This document shows positions 1 through 11,350 of a DNA stretch of 64,000 nt, piece after piece. The position numbers and the translations under genes were made by a program. Below the pieces are notes generated by a model. The model was not told the origin of the DNA. It made no database searches and was given only the letters and a program-made list of their open reading frames with translations. The stretch is from NCBI RefSeq assembly GCF_003589595.1, contig NW_020653333.1, positions 2,639,471 through 2,703,470 on the forward strand, read 5' to 3'. This DNA comes from Hyposmocoma kahamanoa (taxonomy: Eukaryota; Arthropoda; Insecta; Lepidoptera; Cosmopterigidae). Every line of letters begins with the position of its first letter. The stretch's first letter is position 1.

Positions 1-300
1 GATACCAATTGACATGATGAACAAGTCATGCGCCTGTTGGTAAGCGACACGTCTGTCCATAACAGTTGCCGTGCCACTCAGAGCTTTCAAATCACAAGGA
101 TCTAAGGGATATTGCCACTGCGCCAGTCACCTTGAAACATAACATGACAGGTCCCATGTGCTTGTAATTTCATCAGTACCCTTACTCTTCAAAACCAGAA
201 AGCAGTAATACTTACATGACCGCTTGGCGGCAGGGATATGTAAGATTACTTAGTCAGTACTTCCCTTGACGGACCCTTCCATACTGCTTTACTGCTATCT
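1..300 (-). repeat. Family A retroposon copy (window edge)
   Basis: Near full-length copy of the dominant ~300-bp repeat. Sense is defined here by its A-rich 3' end: it starts near TTTAGTAGCAGTAGAGCTC and ends near CACTTGATATTATAAAAA. This copy is reversed and runs into the left window edge. Confidence 0.7.
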
Positions 301-694
301 ATTATTGTAATGCAACTCATTGCTAGGTATTGTCAATCCATACTGAGATTTCTTTTCATAAAGACCTATGTCCAACTGATGATATAGTGGAGTGTAAAAT
401 GCACTCAGCAAAAAATGGGTACGACGTTTTCTGATTTTGCAGCTTATTATAAAAGGACCAATTAGATTCACATAAGACAGCAAGCATCAAACATCTACGT
501 CCGCGTTAAGCGCACGCGCCGCGGCAGATGCACGCAGCATCTGTCCGCGCAGCCGCGCAACCTGTCACTGCGCACAGCTGAGCTACCTGCCTAGCTTTCT
601 TTTTTATGTTTTTCACTTTAAACTTTTGTAATCTATTGTATTGTTTTAGAAATGTAATTATTACAGTAAATGCTTTAAATATGTTATTATTTCT

Positions 695-835
695 ATAAAT
701 GGTGAGCGAAGGCGGGCTTATCTCTTAATAGAGATCTCTTCCAGCTACAAGACAGTGAGAGCAAAAGTCATAAACGAGGGAGTAAGACAGAAAGAGGGAG
801 AAATATTACAAACTAACAGATAAATTCAAAATTAT
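695..835. repeat. Dispersed repeat H, copy 1
   Basis: Shares AGATCTCTTCCAGC, GTCATAAAC and AGGGAGAAA in the same order and spacing with 46915-47060. It is probably the 3' untranslated region of a retroelement. Copy 2 follows a reverse transcriptase C-terminal fragment, which supports this. Confidence 0.45.
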
Positions 836-884
836 CTAAACTTATATAACCGATAATAAAAAATTGCCATTCACGAGGTTTCCG

Positions 885-1013
885 TTTAGTAGCAGTAGCC
901 GGAACGCAGTAATGCTCACATTACTGCTTGGCGGCAGAAATAGGTAAGTAATGTGATAGTACTTCCCTGGACGAACTCTTTCACAAGGACATCTACTGCT
1001 GCTTCTAAGATTG
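885..1013. repeat. Family A partial copy with inverted end
   Basis: Bases 885-899 are the sense-strand 5' start (TTTAGTAGCAGTAG). They are joined directly to a reversed 5' half at 900-1013, so the piece is a small inverted junction. Confidence 0.6.
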
Positions 1014-1682
1014 AATGGATGTATTATTATTAATTAATTGAAACGCTGCTTTCGATAAAAACATACTGATTACCTACAACAGTTTCTTAAAGGACCGTTC
1101 GACTAATTAGATTCCGATTAGTATGCAAATATTTACTGCCGTAATAAATGACTACCGGTGACCAAAGCATGACCAAAAATTTTGCACCTTGCGCTCGCGC
1201 AGCTGCCTTGCACCGTTTGACCCACAGACCCGGATTTGACCAGTGTACGGGTAATTCACTAAATCAGTCCGATTATTGGCATATGTTTGAATCCCAAAAT
1301 AATATGCACGACTTTAATACTTATTCTTATAATACCTGGAAACTCCTATTTATAAGACAATCTTCAAATTTGAATCATTAACGGGAGCTTTATTTTACCA
1401 GCAATTATCCCTTCTTCACATTATTATCCCAATACATAATTCGTTTGCTTGATCGCATCCAATTTCGTTTGTCTTTATGTCTCAGTGGTCAATTCATTCC
1501 TTTCTGACACCTAACGGTACAAGTAAGCTTTTATTGTCGATTGAGAGGTTGACCCCTGGTCATTTTTCTTGCAGTTTATTCATTCTTCCATTGTCAACTG
1601 TTATAGTGCATTTCCTATTCATCGTAATCCTACTCAAGATAACGAACAATTTAGTATTAAAATAATCTGGAATTATCTAAAA

Positions 1683-2796
1683 ATATTCCATGTTTGCTAA
1701 TTAATCGATTTGTTTAGAGATTATAAAAGATTCAGTCTTGTGGAAGTCTTCATCCATACAGAGCTGACTTTCCTGAAACCTCTTTAAACGTCATTCTTAT
1801 TAAATTTCAAATGATAACAGTCTTTGAAACGGACTATAGCTGTGTCATGGGGTTTGTAGAGAAAGTAAATACATTTAAAAAATGTTATAAATGCCCTGTT
1901 AAGAGGAACGGAGTCAATTGAATACAACTGTGTATTAATAGCTTCATGCTTTGTCCTAAAAATCAAGTACAGACGCATGTACATGAGTCATAGTCTGTTG
2001 CAGAATATGAAATATTCCAACTATCTGCGCATGAGTCAGTTTGTTTGAATCACTGTAAAAGACAAAGATCAGACAGATGTCTGTGGTATTAGGTATTATT
2101 TAAAATATAAATTTTGCTCTGACTATACAAGTCACTACGCTTATTATTGTAGTTATTGTCGTAGTTAATCTTGTGACGCAAGCGCATGTTGAGAGTTTGT
2201 GTCATATGCGTCTCTTGGTCAAGAAGCCGATGATGTCATTGGCAGCCATCCAGGATTGCTCCGAAATAGGGAATGACCTGAATGATCATTATTCAAAGCG
2301 GCAGTGTCCAAGGTTGCCATTATGATCGCCAACTTTCATTAGAAGATGGCACATGAAGAAGAAGAAGGAAATTACCTGATATATTTTGTAAGAGACGCAG
2401 CGTCTCAACTGAAGGACGAAATAGTTCACAACAGCTACGTGACAAGCACTTTCGGGATACAGGTTTCTTTTAATTTTTAACCTTAATTGTTCTGTTGTTG
2501 TGTACATTTTTATTTGTATTTTAATTCACGTTTTTGCTCGGATGTGTATGTTCTTAATCGTTACGGGTTATGGCAGAATATGTGCCCCATAGTCCTTTGC
2601 AGCTGAATGTTTACAAGCCCATGACACAGAGCTATAATCCGTTTCAAAGACAGTTATCATTTCAAACTTAATGAGAATGACGTGTAAATAGGTTTCGGGA
2701 AAATCACAGATACCAACTCTGTTTTAATGAATACATTCACAAGACTGAATCTTTTATCATCTCCAAGCAAATCGATTAACCATCAACAAGGAATAA
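1683..2796. repeat. Large inverted-repeat element, ~1.1 kb
   Basis: Bases about 1683-1855 are matched in reverse complement by about 2614-2796, including TTAATCGATTTG, AAAAGATTCAGTCTTGTG and GAAATGATAAC. The arms are about 170 bp and clearly diverged. The 760-bp middle holds no convincing ORF. This is a fold-back type transposon or an old TIR element. Confidence 0.6.
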
Positions 2797-2814
2797 GTGA
2801 TTTGTCAGGAGCGT

Positions 2815-2880
2815 AGCAAGTGGAGGTCCATAGTCTCTGTCCATCCCGGTGGGAGACAGGCGTGATGATGTATTTATGTA
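2815..2880 (+). repeat. Dispersed lepidopteran repeat, copy 1
   Basis: The GTCAGGAGCGTAGCAAGTGG...GGGAGACAGGCGTGATGATG segment is repeated in reverse at 23860-23935, 48325-48375 and, in part, 55900-55925. It is transposon-derived with unknown class. Confidence 0.5.
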
Positions 2881-3317
2881 ACTATTTTCGTTAGTAGAAT
2901 TTTTAAGCTTTAGCTACAGATCTTTGTTGAATATACACGAAAAATGTTTTTTAATGAGTTTGTGACATTTGTTATAAAAAAATGAATCTGCACAAAATCA
3001 ATCTGCCTGTTTAGGTTAATCATGCTGACATTTTCTCAAAGGTAAAGAATGACGGCCGAGCTGTTTTTTGGGGTTGCAGTGTGTTTCCGGAAGGTTTGTA
3101 AATTAATGTCACGACGCGAATATCCGTAATGAATATCAGTATGAATTAATGCGGAGGCTAATGATGATATTTTAATTTATGCGGATTATCCGTGAATGCG
3201 GGTGCTGATGGGTTATAATTTTGAAATTATTCTTCGTTATTATAATTATGTACGAATACATATTCGCCCATATATTAGCTCAATAGTACAGGTCCCTTGG
3301 TATGACAAAATCATACA

Positions 3318-3542
3318 CGATATCGACTGTGGAAATTTGAAATGTCGTAAGGAATATTTTGTCGTAACGGAAAATGTTCCTTACTACAAAATGTCGCTTA
3401 CGACATTTCAAAATTCGATACATCGACGAAATTATTACTTTTATAACAACAGTGAATATTTGAAATGTCCTAAGAGACATTTTGTCGTAAGGTCTATTCC
3501 CTTAAGGGATTACGACATTTCAAATTTCCACCATCGATATTG
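3318..3542. repeat. Nested inverted repeat built from TTGAAATGTCGTAAG units
   Basis: The outer arms 3318-3350 and 3510-3542 are near-perfect reverse complements. Inside, the unit TTGAAATGTCSTAAG recurs in alternating orientation near 3338, 3396, 3459 and 3510. The overlapping open frames on both strands are by-products of this symmetry. Confidence 0.65.
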
Positions 3543-3584
3543 TTAATGCCTGCTATATAAAGTTCTCTCTTTTTTAACCTACTC

Positions 3585-3862
3585 AAAAAAGGAAAAGGTT
3601 CTCAATTAGACTGTATTTCTTGTCTGTATGTTACGCGATACTCCAACAGTTGTGAACTGATTTTGATAATTCTTTTTTTATTAGAAATAATGGTACGTCT
3701 GTATTAGTCCCATTTAAAGAAAATATTCCGTCTCTAAGGGTAGCAAACTAGGGTACGAATCCGTTTTAATGGATTACACCCACTTTCCATTAACCGATTT
3801 CAGTAAAATTTGGGAAACAGACGTACTTCTACAGGCTTTTGAGGTCGGTTTTTTTAAAAAAA
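3585..3862 (+). repeat. Family C TIR element copy
   Basis: Carries the family landmarks in order: GTTCTCAATT, TATGTTACGCGATA, GTGAAC-GATTTTGAT, GTCCCATTTAAA, CTCTAAGGGT, ACCGATTTC and a GAGGTCGGTTTTTTTA end. Family ends are roughly AAAACCGACTTCAAAA and its reverse complement, so this is a MITE-like family. Confidence 0.6.
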
Positions 3863-3939
3863 AGTTATAATTAATTTTCACGGCCCGTGGGGTCCCGGTG
3901 CCCTTCATCTATACAAAATTTTATCCAAATAATTAATAG

Positions 3940-4130
3940 ACTATCTGGGAAACCCAAGGGCCGGCAGCTACCTTGCCCAACGCATTAGCATAGCCATACA
4001 AAGGGGGAACTTTGCCAGCATCTTGGGCACTTTGCCGCGGGGACCCAATTTTATTCATATAAATTAATCCTAGTTTTAGTTTCTAGTATTTAAGCTTTTA
4101 TTGTACCTCACCTGTATATTTAAAAAAACT
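3940..4130 (+). repeat. Repeat fragment holding an empty N2 target site
   Basis: The stretch CCAGCATCTTGGGCACTTTG through TTTAGTTTCTAGTATTTAAG matches 36575-36654, but here ATTTAAGC (4088-4095) is present once and uninterrupted. At 36.6 kb the same point carries the 293-bp N2 element between two copies of this octamer. Confidence 0.65.
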
Positions 4131-4552
4131 TACTGTCTTGTAAATTAGAATAAATATCATTTTCTTAAAATATATAATTTTCTTAGAAATGAAATTCTAT
4201 GTAAAAGTTCTAGGACTTGAGACATCCAGAGGTCTTTGACCGAAAAATCCCTAAGCAGGTGTAAGGCAGATGGGTACACCCTACTAGATTGCTAAGAAAA
4301 AACCTTTCGGGGTAACTGAACTTTGGAAAGGGCGGCGGCGGCGGCAGGGAGAAACAAGAACGATCTTTAAAAAAACGCTTTTCGGAATTTCTTATAAGAA
4401 CAGTTATTTTTGTGCGGTCATATTTAATGTTGCCAAAAAAGTAGATACATGTAAGAAATATTGGAAAAACATTAATAAAAAAACCGATCTTTTGAGATCG
4501 TAGTTTGCATACCCGTTTTCGCTGTGCTTTATTTTCGTTGGAATATTTTTTA

Positions 4553-4743
4553 GCGCACATACTCATTGCCCCAGGGAAACCTTGTGACGCGAGTGCTATG
4601 GACACACACACTGCCCACCTGGAATTACAACCAAACTCACGAGAGAAATAAATGTAGACAATACAAATATTTCTCCCGGCCCGAGAATCGAACTCTAGAC
4701 CTCTGCGTATCAGCACGGTAGCCGTTCAGCCACAGAGGCAGTT
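4553..4743 (-). mobile_element. tRNA-derived SINE family B, near complete
   Basis: In reverse it has a tRNA-like head (CTGCCTCTGTGGCTGAACGG, degenerate A box), a B-box-like GAGTTCGATTCTCGGGCC and the family body. About 150 ORF-track-like codons running through it are incidental. Confidence 0.7.
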
Positions 4744-4800
4744 CATTTACACACTACATCTATGTCTGTCACATTATCCATGTACCAAGTTTTATCGAAA

Positions 4801-5345
4801 TCGTTTTTTTTTATAATAGCATACGACGTGACGAGACGAACAAGTCGTGCGTATGGTGGTAACGGACACGTCTATCCATAGCAGTTGCAGTGCCACTCAG
4901 AGCTTTAAGAGTTTATAATACCTCAAATGGCTATGGTGATTTCGCATAGCAGTCAAAGTGATGAATAAAAAAAATAAAAAAAAACACAAACTTAGAAATT
5001 TTACGAGAAAACCAATTGTATTCAATAGGTACTTGACATATATCAATTTTTTTTTATTTTTATATATAAACTCAACTGAATAGAACACGTATACTATAAG
5101 ATATACATTTTCCAAATGTCTTTAATTTCGTTTGTAATTGTGTTTGTTTCGTTTGCCGCTTGACCAAGCAAAATGAACCTTATTACATTAGCTGAGGTAG
5201 TAGACTCTTAAACTGCAAAGATCTTAGGGGCACTGTCACCGCATCTGTCACCTTGAGACATAAGTTGACAAGTCCCATGTGCCTGTAATTTCACCAGAAC
5301 CCTATACTTCCAAACCGGAACCTACGTGCTCACATTATTGCTTAC
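4801..5345 (-). mobile_element. Family A copy split by a 301-bp insertion
   Basis: The right half in sense (poly-A side) is 4801-4907 and the left half 5209-5345. Joining the flanks across the insert restores the family sequence CTTTAAACTGCAAAGATC. The family form is CTTTAAATCGCAAAGATC. Confidence 0.7.
4908..5208. mobile_element. 301-bp MITE with TA target duplication
   Basis: Begins AGAGTTTATAATACCTC and ends with the reverse complement of AGAGTCTACTACCTC. It is flanked by TA on both sides (4906-4907, 5209-5210), as for Tc1/mariner-like elements. It is inserted into a family A copy and has no coding capacity. Confidence 0.6.
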
Positions 5346-5689
5346 AAGAAGCTCGACTGCTACCTGATTTGTTTCTTGTGATAAAACCACTTTTCACGTA
5401 TGGTCACATGTGACTTTACCAAGGGTATCATATAATATACCACTAATAGACACGTGTCAACTTAAGGAGCGAGGTGTTATAAATAGAGCGGGTTCGAAAC
5501 GTAACCCAGGTTAATCACATTGGAATCTTATCCCGCAAGGTGCTCGCGCACTGCATACTGGCGCACACGCGTCTCGCACCTGCGGAGTCAATGCACCAAT
5601 CGACAGATTCACTCTATTATACAATACAGATGCCAGTTTGTTTATTTTGTTATGGAATTTTAAATGAGAGACGGTTGTAAGTGTTTTTC

Positions 5690-5860
5690 GTCTTTTTTTA
5701 AAATTATGTTCGAACAAAGATCGAACAGAAAAACTTCTTCGACCCGATGGGACTAGTGCCCACGACCATACTGCTCTTACCAACTGAGCTACGGGTCAAG
5801 TTATTCAGTTGTCGAAATTGTCTTATGTGTTTATGTTAAAGATCTTTGTTCTGGGTGTGT
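5690..5860 (-). mobile_element. tRNA-derived SINE family F
   Basis: On the minus strand it has ACCCGTAGCTCAGTTGGTAA, a good pol III A box, preceded by CAATTTCGACA. It is followed by GGGTCGAAGAAGTTTTTCTG and GTTCGATCTTTG. The same parts occur at 6010-6130 and 27300-27455. Confidence 0.55.
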
Positions 5861-5880
5861 TCATAAAATAAACATAAATG

Positions 5881-5945
5881 AAATAATAATAATAAATCGT
5901 TGAAAAACCATTTGGTTTTTCACTACCTATTTATTATTATTATTT
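5881..5945. repeat. Hairpin with ATT-rich arms
   Basis: The arms 5881-5897 and 5929-5945 are perfect complements. An inner pair TGAAAAACCA / TGGTTTTTCA forms the tip. It lies between two F SINE pieces. Confidence 0.5.
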
Positions 5946-5948
5946 TAA

Positions 5949-5988
5949 AACACGACGCAAAGACACGACGCAAAGACACGACGCAAGC
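5949..5988 (+). repeat. 13-bp tandem repeat, three units
   Basis: Three units of ACACGACGCAAAG, the last one degraded. It is a small minisatellite. Confidence 0.7.
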
Positions 5989-6009
5989 ACATAGAAAGAA
6001 TTGGTGAGG

Positions 6010-6130
6010 TCCGCTGGTTCGTTCCGTGGCTTTGCTGGTATAGCGTCTAGCACGGTAAGCTAGAAGACGTCGGTTCGAATCCGGCCGGATCGAAGGAATT
6101 TTTTCTGAGTGTTCGATCTTTGTATTAATA
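6010..6130 (+). mobile_element. tRNA-derived SINE family F, second copy
   Basis: Has a tRNA-like head and a strong B-box-like GGTTCGAATCC at about 6072, then GGATCGAAGGAATTTTTTCT and GTTCGATCTTTGT shared with the minus-strand copy at 5690-5860. Confidence 0.55.
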
Positions 6131-6884
6131 ATTTCAACAAACTAGTGGAGTAATTTTACAAAAAATAATTGAATATGAATTCAATAAAAATTTTAAATGA
6201 CACTAAAATAATCATAATAAAAAGTAGTGAATTATAATATAAATAACATAAAATCTCAATAAAAAAAAATTAATTAAAAAAATTGTCAACTGAATTTTTT
6301 TTTAAAGAAGACGTGTGTTATAGGACAGGTTGATGATGAAAATGGCAAATGGACATGCGGTCTACCCTTTTTATTATCGCCAGGAAATCCTCGTGGTTAT
6401 CCTCCGCTCGGCCAAAAGCTGACGGTTAACGGTTCGACTGGGCATCAAACCCCATCCTAACTCCTTATCAGCTACCTTGGTACACGTACGTCGCTGTCTC
6501 GGGCCCACCAAGACACTATATGTCTTCCTGATGTAACTGTCTTCTACAGACACTTTGTGACACTAACAAATTTTGCAAATATGGTGCCCGCCACAGAAAA
6601 CAGATCAAACCACCGTGCTAGTGGTTGATCTAGTCCTCCACACTCTTCAATCCGAAACACAGCACCATTGCTTTACAGCAGAAACAGGTAACGTGGTTAT
6701 AGATGTATCTAGGAAGGTGGTTATGCACAGTGCAACTATACACGCACAAACACATACACGGGCAAAAATCTGATTCTTATTAAGTTGAGCTTATTGGAAT
6801 CAATCACACTGAGATGATAAAGTCATCAACCAGTTATGTCTCATATTAAAGCAAACCAGCCTATTTTCAACCAACTTAAAAAAA
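6131..6884. other. No gene recognised
   Basis: AT-rich sequence with one moderately GC-rich block (6360-6560). Its short open frames have no recognisable features. A family D scrap (CAACCAGTTATGTCTCATAT) lies near 6828-6847. Confidence 0.5.
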
Positions 6885-7050
6885 AGGTGACGGTTATACG
6901 TTCGTATACATACGTAGGTTTGCATGTTTTCCGATTTCTCCCTCAATTGTCAACCGATTTTGAAAATTCTTTTTTTATTTGAAAGTGTATACTGTCGAGG
7001 TGGTCCTTCATGCTGACGACGCTGTTCCGGATTCGTTTCGGCTATCACAA
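6885..7050 (+). repeat. Family C-related fragment
   Basis: Contains TGTCAACCGATTTTGAAAATTCTTTTTTTATT and flanking pieces like family C but with a different 5' part. Probably a related subfamily. Confidence 0.4.
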
Positions 7051-9060
7051 ATTAAAAAATATTTTCACACACAACAAGACACAATTTTTTTTTTAATTTA
7101 TTAAGGCTTTGGCAAAGCCATCAGCCTAAACATGAAGTTTAAATATGTTTCTGTAAATATGGCCGCCACAAAGAGGATAGGCAATTTGAGGCGGCGTGCT
7201 TGGATTGACTCGGGATTCCTTAAAACGGGCCGATACGGGTATTTTAGTTCGAGATTCGTATAATTTCGCGTTTTAATCTTCGATTAAGGCACAATAGCAC
7301 TGTCCTATTCCACTTTAAACTAGATTTCACAAAATAATTGAAAGTCAAAATAAAAACGACACTTTTCCCTCCAAAAGGCCCAGAGCGAATCCACAAGACA
7401 TAATACAAGTAATCAACAAATCGCCGTCACTATGACAACCAGAAAAAAAGTATAAAATGTACAAAGGAGTCCGTAACAGTTCCACTGTCACAGAGACGTC
7501 AGAATCTGATGATCCCATGGAAATCGGAAAAAGTCATAAAGCAACCTTTTGAGGTAGATTTTTTTTTTCAATGAAAAAATTACAGTTATACATAGTTCTT
7601 TCAAAAGCGTGTGATTACAGGTGGCTATTATGCCAATGGTACAATATTAATAATATAATTAAAAGCACAAAATATCTTTCTTCCATGGGTATGCAAAGTA
7701 CACTTGAAATCTTCAAATTCTTCAAGTTCTAAAATTTCACATATACATAATTTGTTTCACGTAATTGGTATTATTCAAATTCAAAAGATAATAGTTTAAA
7801 TATCTTATTTTTAATTTACTAAAGAACAACCCAATTTACGCTATATACGTTTCCTTGTTGACAACTTTACCATCTCAGTCAGCCGTGGTGACCATGTCTG
7901 TAAAGGACTCAAAACGTTGATTTGCTTAAAAAAACAAATATACGCGATTTAAATGTATGACAATCGCGAAAACTTAATAATTCGATATGAATTTAATCGT
8001 GTTATGGTTGATTCAATTGAGAAGCGTGATTGATTCCATTAAGCAGATATGCATTAGTGTGCGAGGAACGCAGAAAGACCTTCACTCATAGATATATTAC
8101 TTTCTTAATTAGTTTAAAATGTGTCTAATGATGTGGCCTCGAGCAATCCTTAAAAGCTCGTTACCTCGTAACTTTAAAGATAGAAATACAAAAAACATTT
8201 TGTATTTTGAATGTAGTTTGTGCAGCCCTGTCATTATATTGTACGACAATGTTATTAGTAATACATTTCAGCTATAGAGTCTAGGCTTCTAATCTGCTAG
8301 ATTACTCGTAGAAACTTTTTACTTACTCACTTTTCAAAGTAGTCTAAATGCTTTTGCTTAAATTGAAAAACACACAATCATTTTGAAAGCAAAGCTCGGC
8401 ACATTTCTTTAACAAAAGTAAGTTTTTGTTAAGCCGATTGAAATCTAGCTTCCGTCGGCCATTTTGATTAATGCTAATCAATGCAAATGGCGGCTAATGC
8501 GACGCTTACCCGCCAATTCCGATGACATTCGGAAATTAAAGATTTAAAATGAATTTATGGATTTCTGTTTAACTTTTTTTTCTGTATTTTTATTACAAAA
8601 GACTTGTGCGTGAATTTCTGTTCGGTTTTGGCATATCTCGAGCAGTAACAACTTTCAGTGTAGTTTAGTGTAGTCCAATGCTATTTACCCTTCCAAGTCC
8701 CATTCCACAACATTCTAGAGCGTTAATTTGTAATTAGGAACCAGATTGTTTCAATAAACTACAATTACGTAAGGTTTATTTTTAGCCGAACAATTAACAG
8801 CATGAATATAACTAGGTCGCTGATATTATCGGCACAGGATAGTATCGTTGTTCTCGAACAGGAAGCGGAGGCTGCGGTACACCACATCTCTTGATAACAT
8901 TTGTTCTCGTGGGACAACAACTGGTTGGTTTTCTTTATGATTTTATTATGTTGGTTTTATTTTTTACCTTATTCTTTTTATTCCAATTGCATACATTTTA
9001 AAATATGTTTTAACAAACAAATTAACAAGAAACTTGTCAGTCTTAAGTGACAACTTCTCT
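7051..9060. other. No gene recognised; minor repeat scraps
   Basis: Holds a degraded LINE tail near 7665-7720 (minus), a family D piece at 7870-7990 (AACAAATATACGCGATTTAAAT, CAATCGCGAAAAC) and otherwise unique-looking AT-rich DNA. There is no open frame of note. Confidence 0.5.
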
Positions 9061-9065
9061 CTTTT

Positions 9066-9205
9066 TTAGCCCCGCACTAGGGAAACCCTGTGTCGCAGAT
9101 GTCATGGATACATACACAGTCAAAAACAAATTACACCCAAACTCACGAGAGAAAATAAATGTAGGCCATACAAATATTTCTTCCCGCCCAGGAATCGAAA
9201 CCGGG
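9066..9205 (-). mobile_element. SINE family B, 5'-truncated
   Basis: The reverse-complement body runs from AGCCCCGCACTAGGGAAACC to the B-box region GAATCGAAACCGGGC. It then joins abruptly to a family A copy, so the tRNA head is lost. Confidence 0.65.
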
Positions 9206-9416
9206 CTTGTCGCCAAGCAGTAATGCGAGTATTACCGCGTTCCATTTTCAAAGGGTAAGGGTGCTGGTGAAATTACAGGCACACGGGACTTGTCAATTTA
9301 TGTCTCATGGTGACGGGCGCAGAGGCAGTACACCTCAGATCTTTGCGATTTAAAGCTTACCATCAGGCGCACGACTTGTTCGTCTCGTCACTTGATATTA
9401 TAAAAGAAAAAGAAAA
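9206..9416 (+). mobile_element. Family A copy, 5'-truncated, A-rich tail
   Basis: Sense copy ending GTCACTTGATATTATAAAAG with an AAAGAAAAAG run. This is one of the copies that shows the polarity of the family. Confidence 0.65.
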
Positions 9417-10145
9417 AAGGTATCACTAAAACTAAATTACATTCATATAAATCTGCTCTGAAAGTATGGTTAATCGATCCAAAAAACCTAAATTTTAAAA
9501 CCTTGTATAAAATTAACTTAACTTTGGATTAAACTACATCCTAATTAGTCAATTTGCTAACGGAACTACAAAATAATTTAAAACTTAACTGCGTATTAAC
9601 ACTGTCACATTAAAAAAATCAATGTTTTGTAATTATTTAAGGTCAGGTAGAGAAGGTGCTCACTTCCGATCTTCACATCCTTTCATTAACATTTTTACAT
9701 TTAAGTTTGCATGTTTATTTTGTTTTTTAAAATTTCCTGTGATTAAGTTTATTTACCACGTGGTTTCGGTGTGAATTAAGTACCACTCTAGAACTTGTAC
9801 GGTTGCCATAGACAATGGAGAAGCGTCTGAGGTTTAAATTTGCACCATTTTAAATAAGGCCGCATCTGAAAATTTCAAGAGGTTTAAAGATTCTACAATC
9901 CGACGAATAATCCACATACAACTGACACGTGTAAAAAGTTATGACAATTGGAAATATGTAAGTAGACTACATCTACTAAAACCTGTTTCAAAACTGACAC
10001 CCTTGTTGTAATAAGGCCATATCTGAAAAATTACAACATTTCGTCAGGAGTTTAAATATTCTACAACCGAAATTACTCGATAACTTTTTTGTTTAAATAG
10101 GAAAACTATAAAATTTCATATGAACATATAATTTCATTTTCTTCA
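9417..10145. other. No gene recognised
   Basis: AT-rich. The motifs AATAAGGCC-CATCTGAAAA at 9855 and 10013 are repeated near 10470 and may belong to one degraded repeat. Confidence 0.45.
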
Positions 10146-10305
10146 ACTTATGTCTCAGGGTGACGGGCGCAGTGGCGGTGCCTCTAAGAACTTTGCGATT
10201 TAAAGCTCTGAGTGGCACTGCATGTTTACTGTTATAGATAGATGTATCGCTTACCACCAGGCGCACGACTTGCTCGTCCCGCCACTTGGTATTGCAAAAA
10301 AAGAT
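10146..10305 (+). mobile_element. Family A 3' half
   Basis: From TATGTCTCAGGGTGACGGGC to CGCCACTTGGTATTGCAAAAAAA. The 140-codon open frame that overlaps it on the other strand is incidental. Confidence 0.65.
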
Positions 10306-10559
10306 CAGATGATTATCATTATTTAGATGTGTTAGTAAATACACAACCTTCATTATGTTTGTATTTACATGCCATGCGAAAAAATGTATAATACAATGTA
10401 ATGTAGAAGACAATATCTGTGAATGCAATGTAATATATACATTTTTTTGCACCTTTGCTGTAATAAGGCCACATCTCCGAAACGATAACTTTTCAGGAGA
10501 CAGGTGACAGGACAACTTCTAATGCTTGAATAGGAGAATTATATGGGATATTGTGGAAT

Positions 10560-10745
10560 GTATTGTGCGTTTTTAACTGTAATTTTGTGTATGTATGTTA
10601 CGCGATAATTTCGGCATTTGTGAACCGATTTTGTTGAGTCTTTTTTTGTTGGAAAAAGAGTACCTCATTATTGGTTCCATTTATATTTGAAGGAAATATT
10701 CCACCTCTAACAGTGGCAAAGTAGGGGATGAATCAGGATATGAAT
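10560..10745 (+). repeat. Family C partial copy
   Basis: TATGTATGTTACGCGATAAT, GAACCGATTTTGTTGA, GGTTCCATTTATATTTGAAG and GGGGATGAATC occur in family order. Confidence 0.6.
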
Positions 10746-11200
10746 AAAAAAGCTACAATTACTATTCTAAATAAAAATACCTTTATTGATACTAAATAAC
10801 TAATTGCTGAGGCCTCTGAACCCCGATTCACCCATTCCTTTCAATAACTTTCCCCCACCGACAAATTGCAATTGACCACAGAGTATAATAATGTCATAGG
10901 ACATTCTCTATACTCGTAACCACTCATTAAACAGCAAGACAGCGCTGCAAAGACTGCTCAGCGGTGTGTGACGTCGCAAATTATCCGGCCGGGAGAAGAC
11001 AGCATGAACATGAACACATATCTGTGACCAGTCGTTCGTATGATCATCCCAATTAGAGGGGTAATAGCTTTAGGCTAGCGGTGATATTATTTCTATAGCA
11101 GCGCTTTCGAACTCTGACCACGTTGACAATTTTTTTTTAATAGAGATCATTCTCCATTCATCCTCTTATATCTTTTTTTAATATGATTATAATAATAATA
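10746..11200. other. No gene recognised
   Basis: AT-rich with no repeat or frame I can identify. TAATAATAATAA occurs near 11185. Confidence 0.45.
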
Positions 11201-11202
11201 AC

Positions 11203-11350
11203 GCACACACTCAACATAGCCTCGCACTAGGAAAACCCTGTTTCGCGGGTGCCATGGACCACTACATAAATAACCACAAATTCCATCCAAAGCCACGAGA
11301 AAAATAAATGTAGGCCATACAAATATTTCTCCCGGCCCGGGAATCGAATC
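11203..11350 (-). mobile_element. SINE family B, 5'-truncated
   Basis: The reverse complement runs from the 3' end (CGCACACACTCAACATAGCC) to the B-box region (GGCCCGGGAATCGAATC). Confidence 0.65.

Noticed and set aside
3196..3546. Overlapping frames on both strands with repeated peptide motifs
   Set aside because: They result from the palindromic repeat at 3318-3542. The repeated residues reflect inverted DNA units.
4210..4716. 168-codon minus-strand open frame
   Set aside because: About a third of it runs through a reversed SINE B copy and the rest is low-complexity. No domain, no signal peptide.
10093..10515. 140-codon minus-strand open frame
   Set aside because: It overlaps a family A 3' half antisense and has no recognisable motifs.
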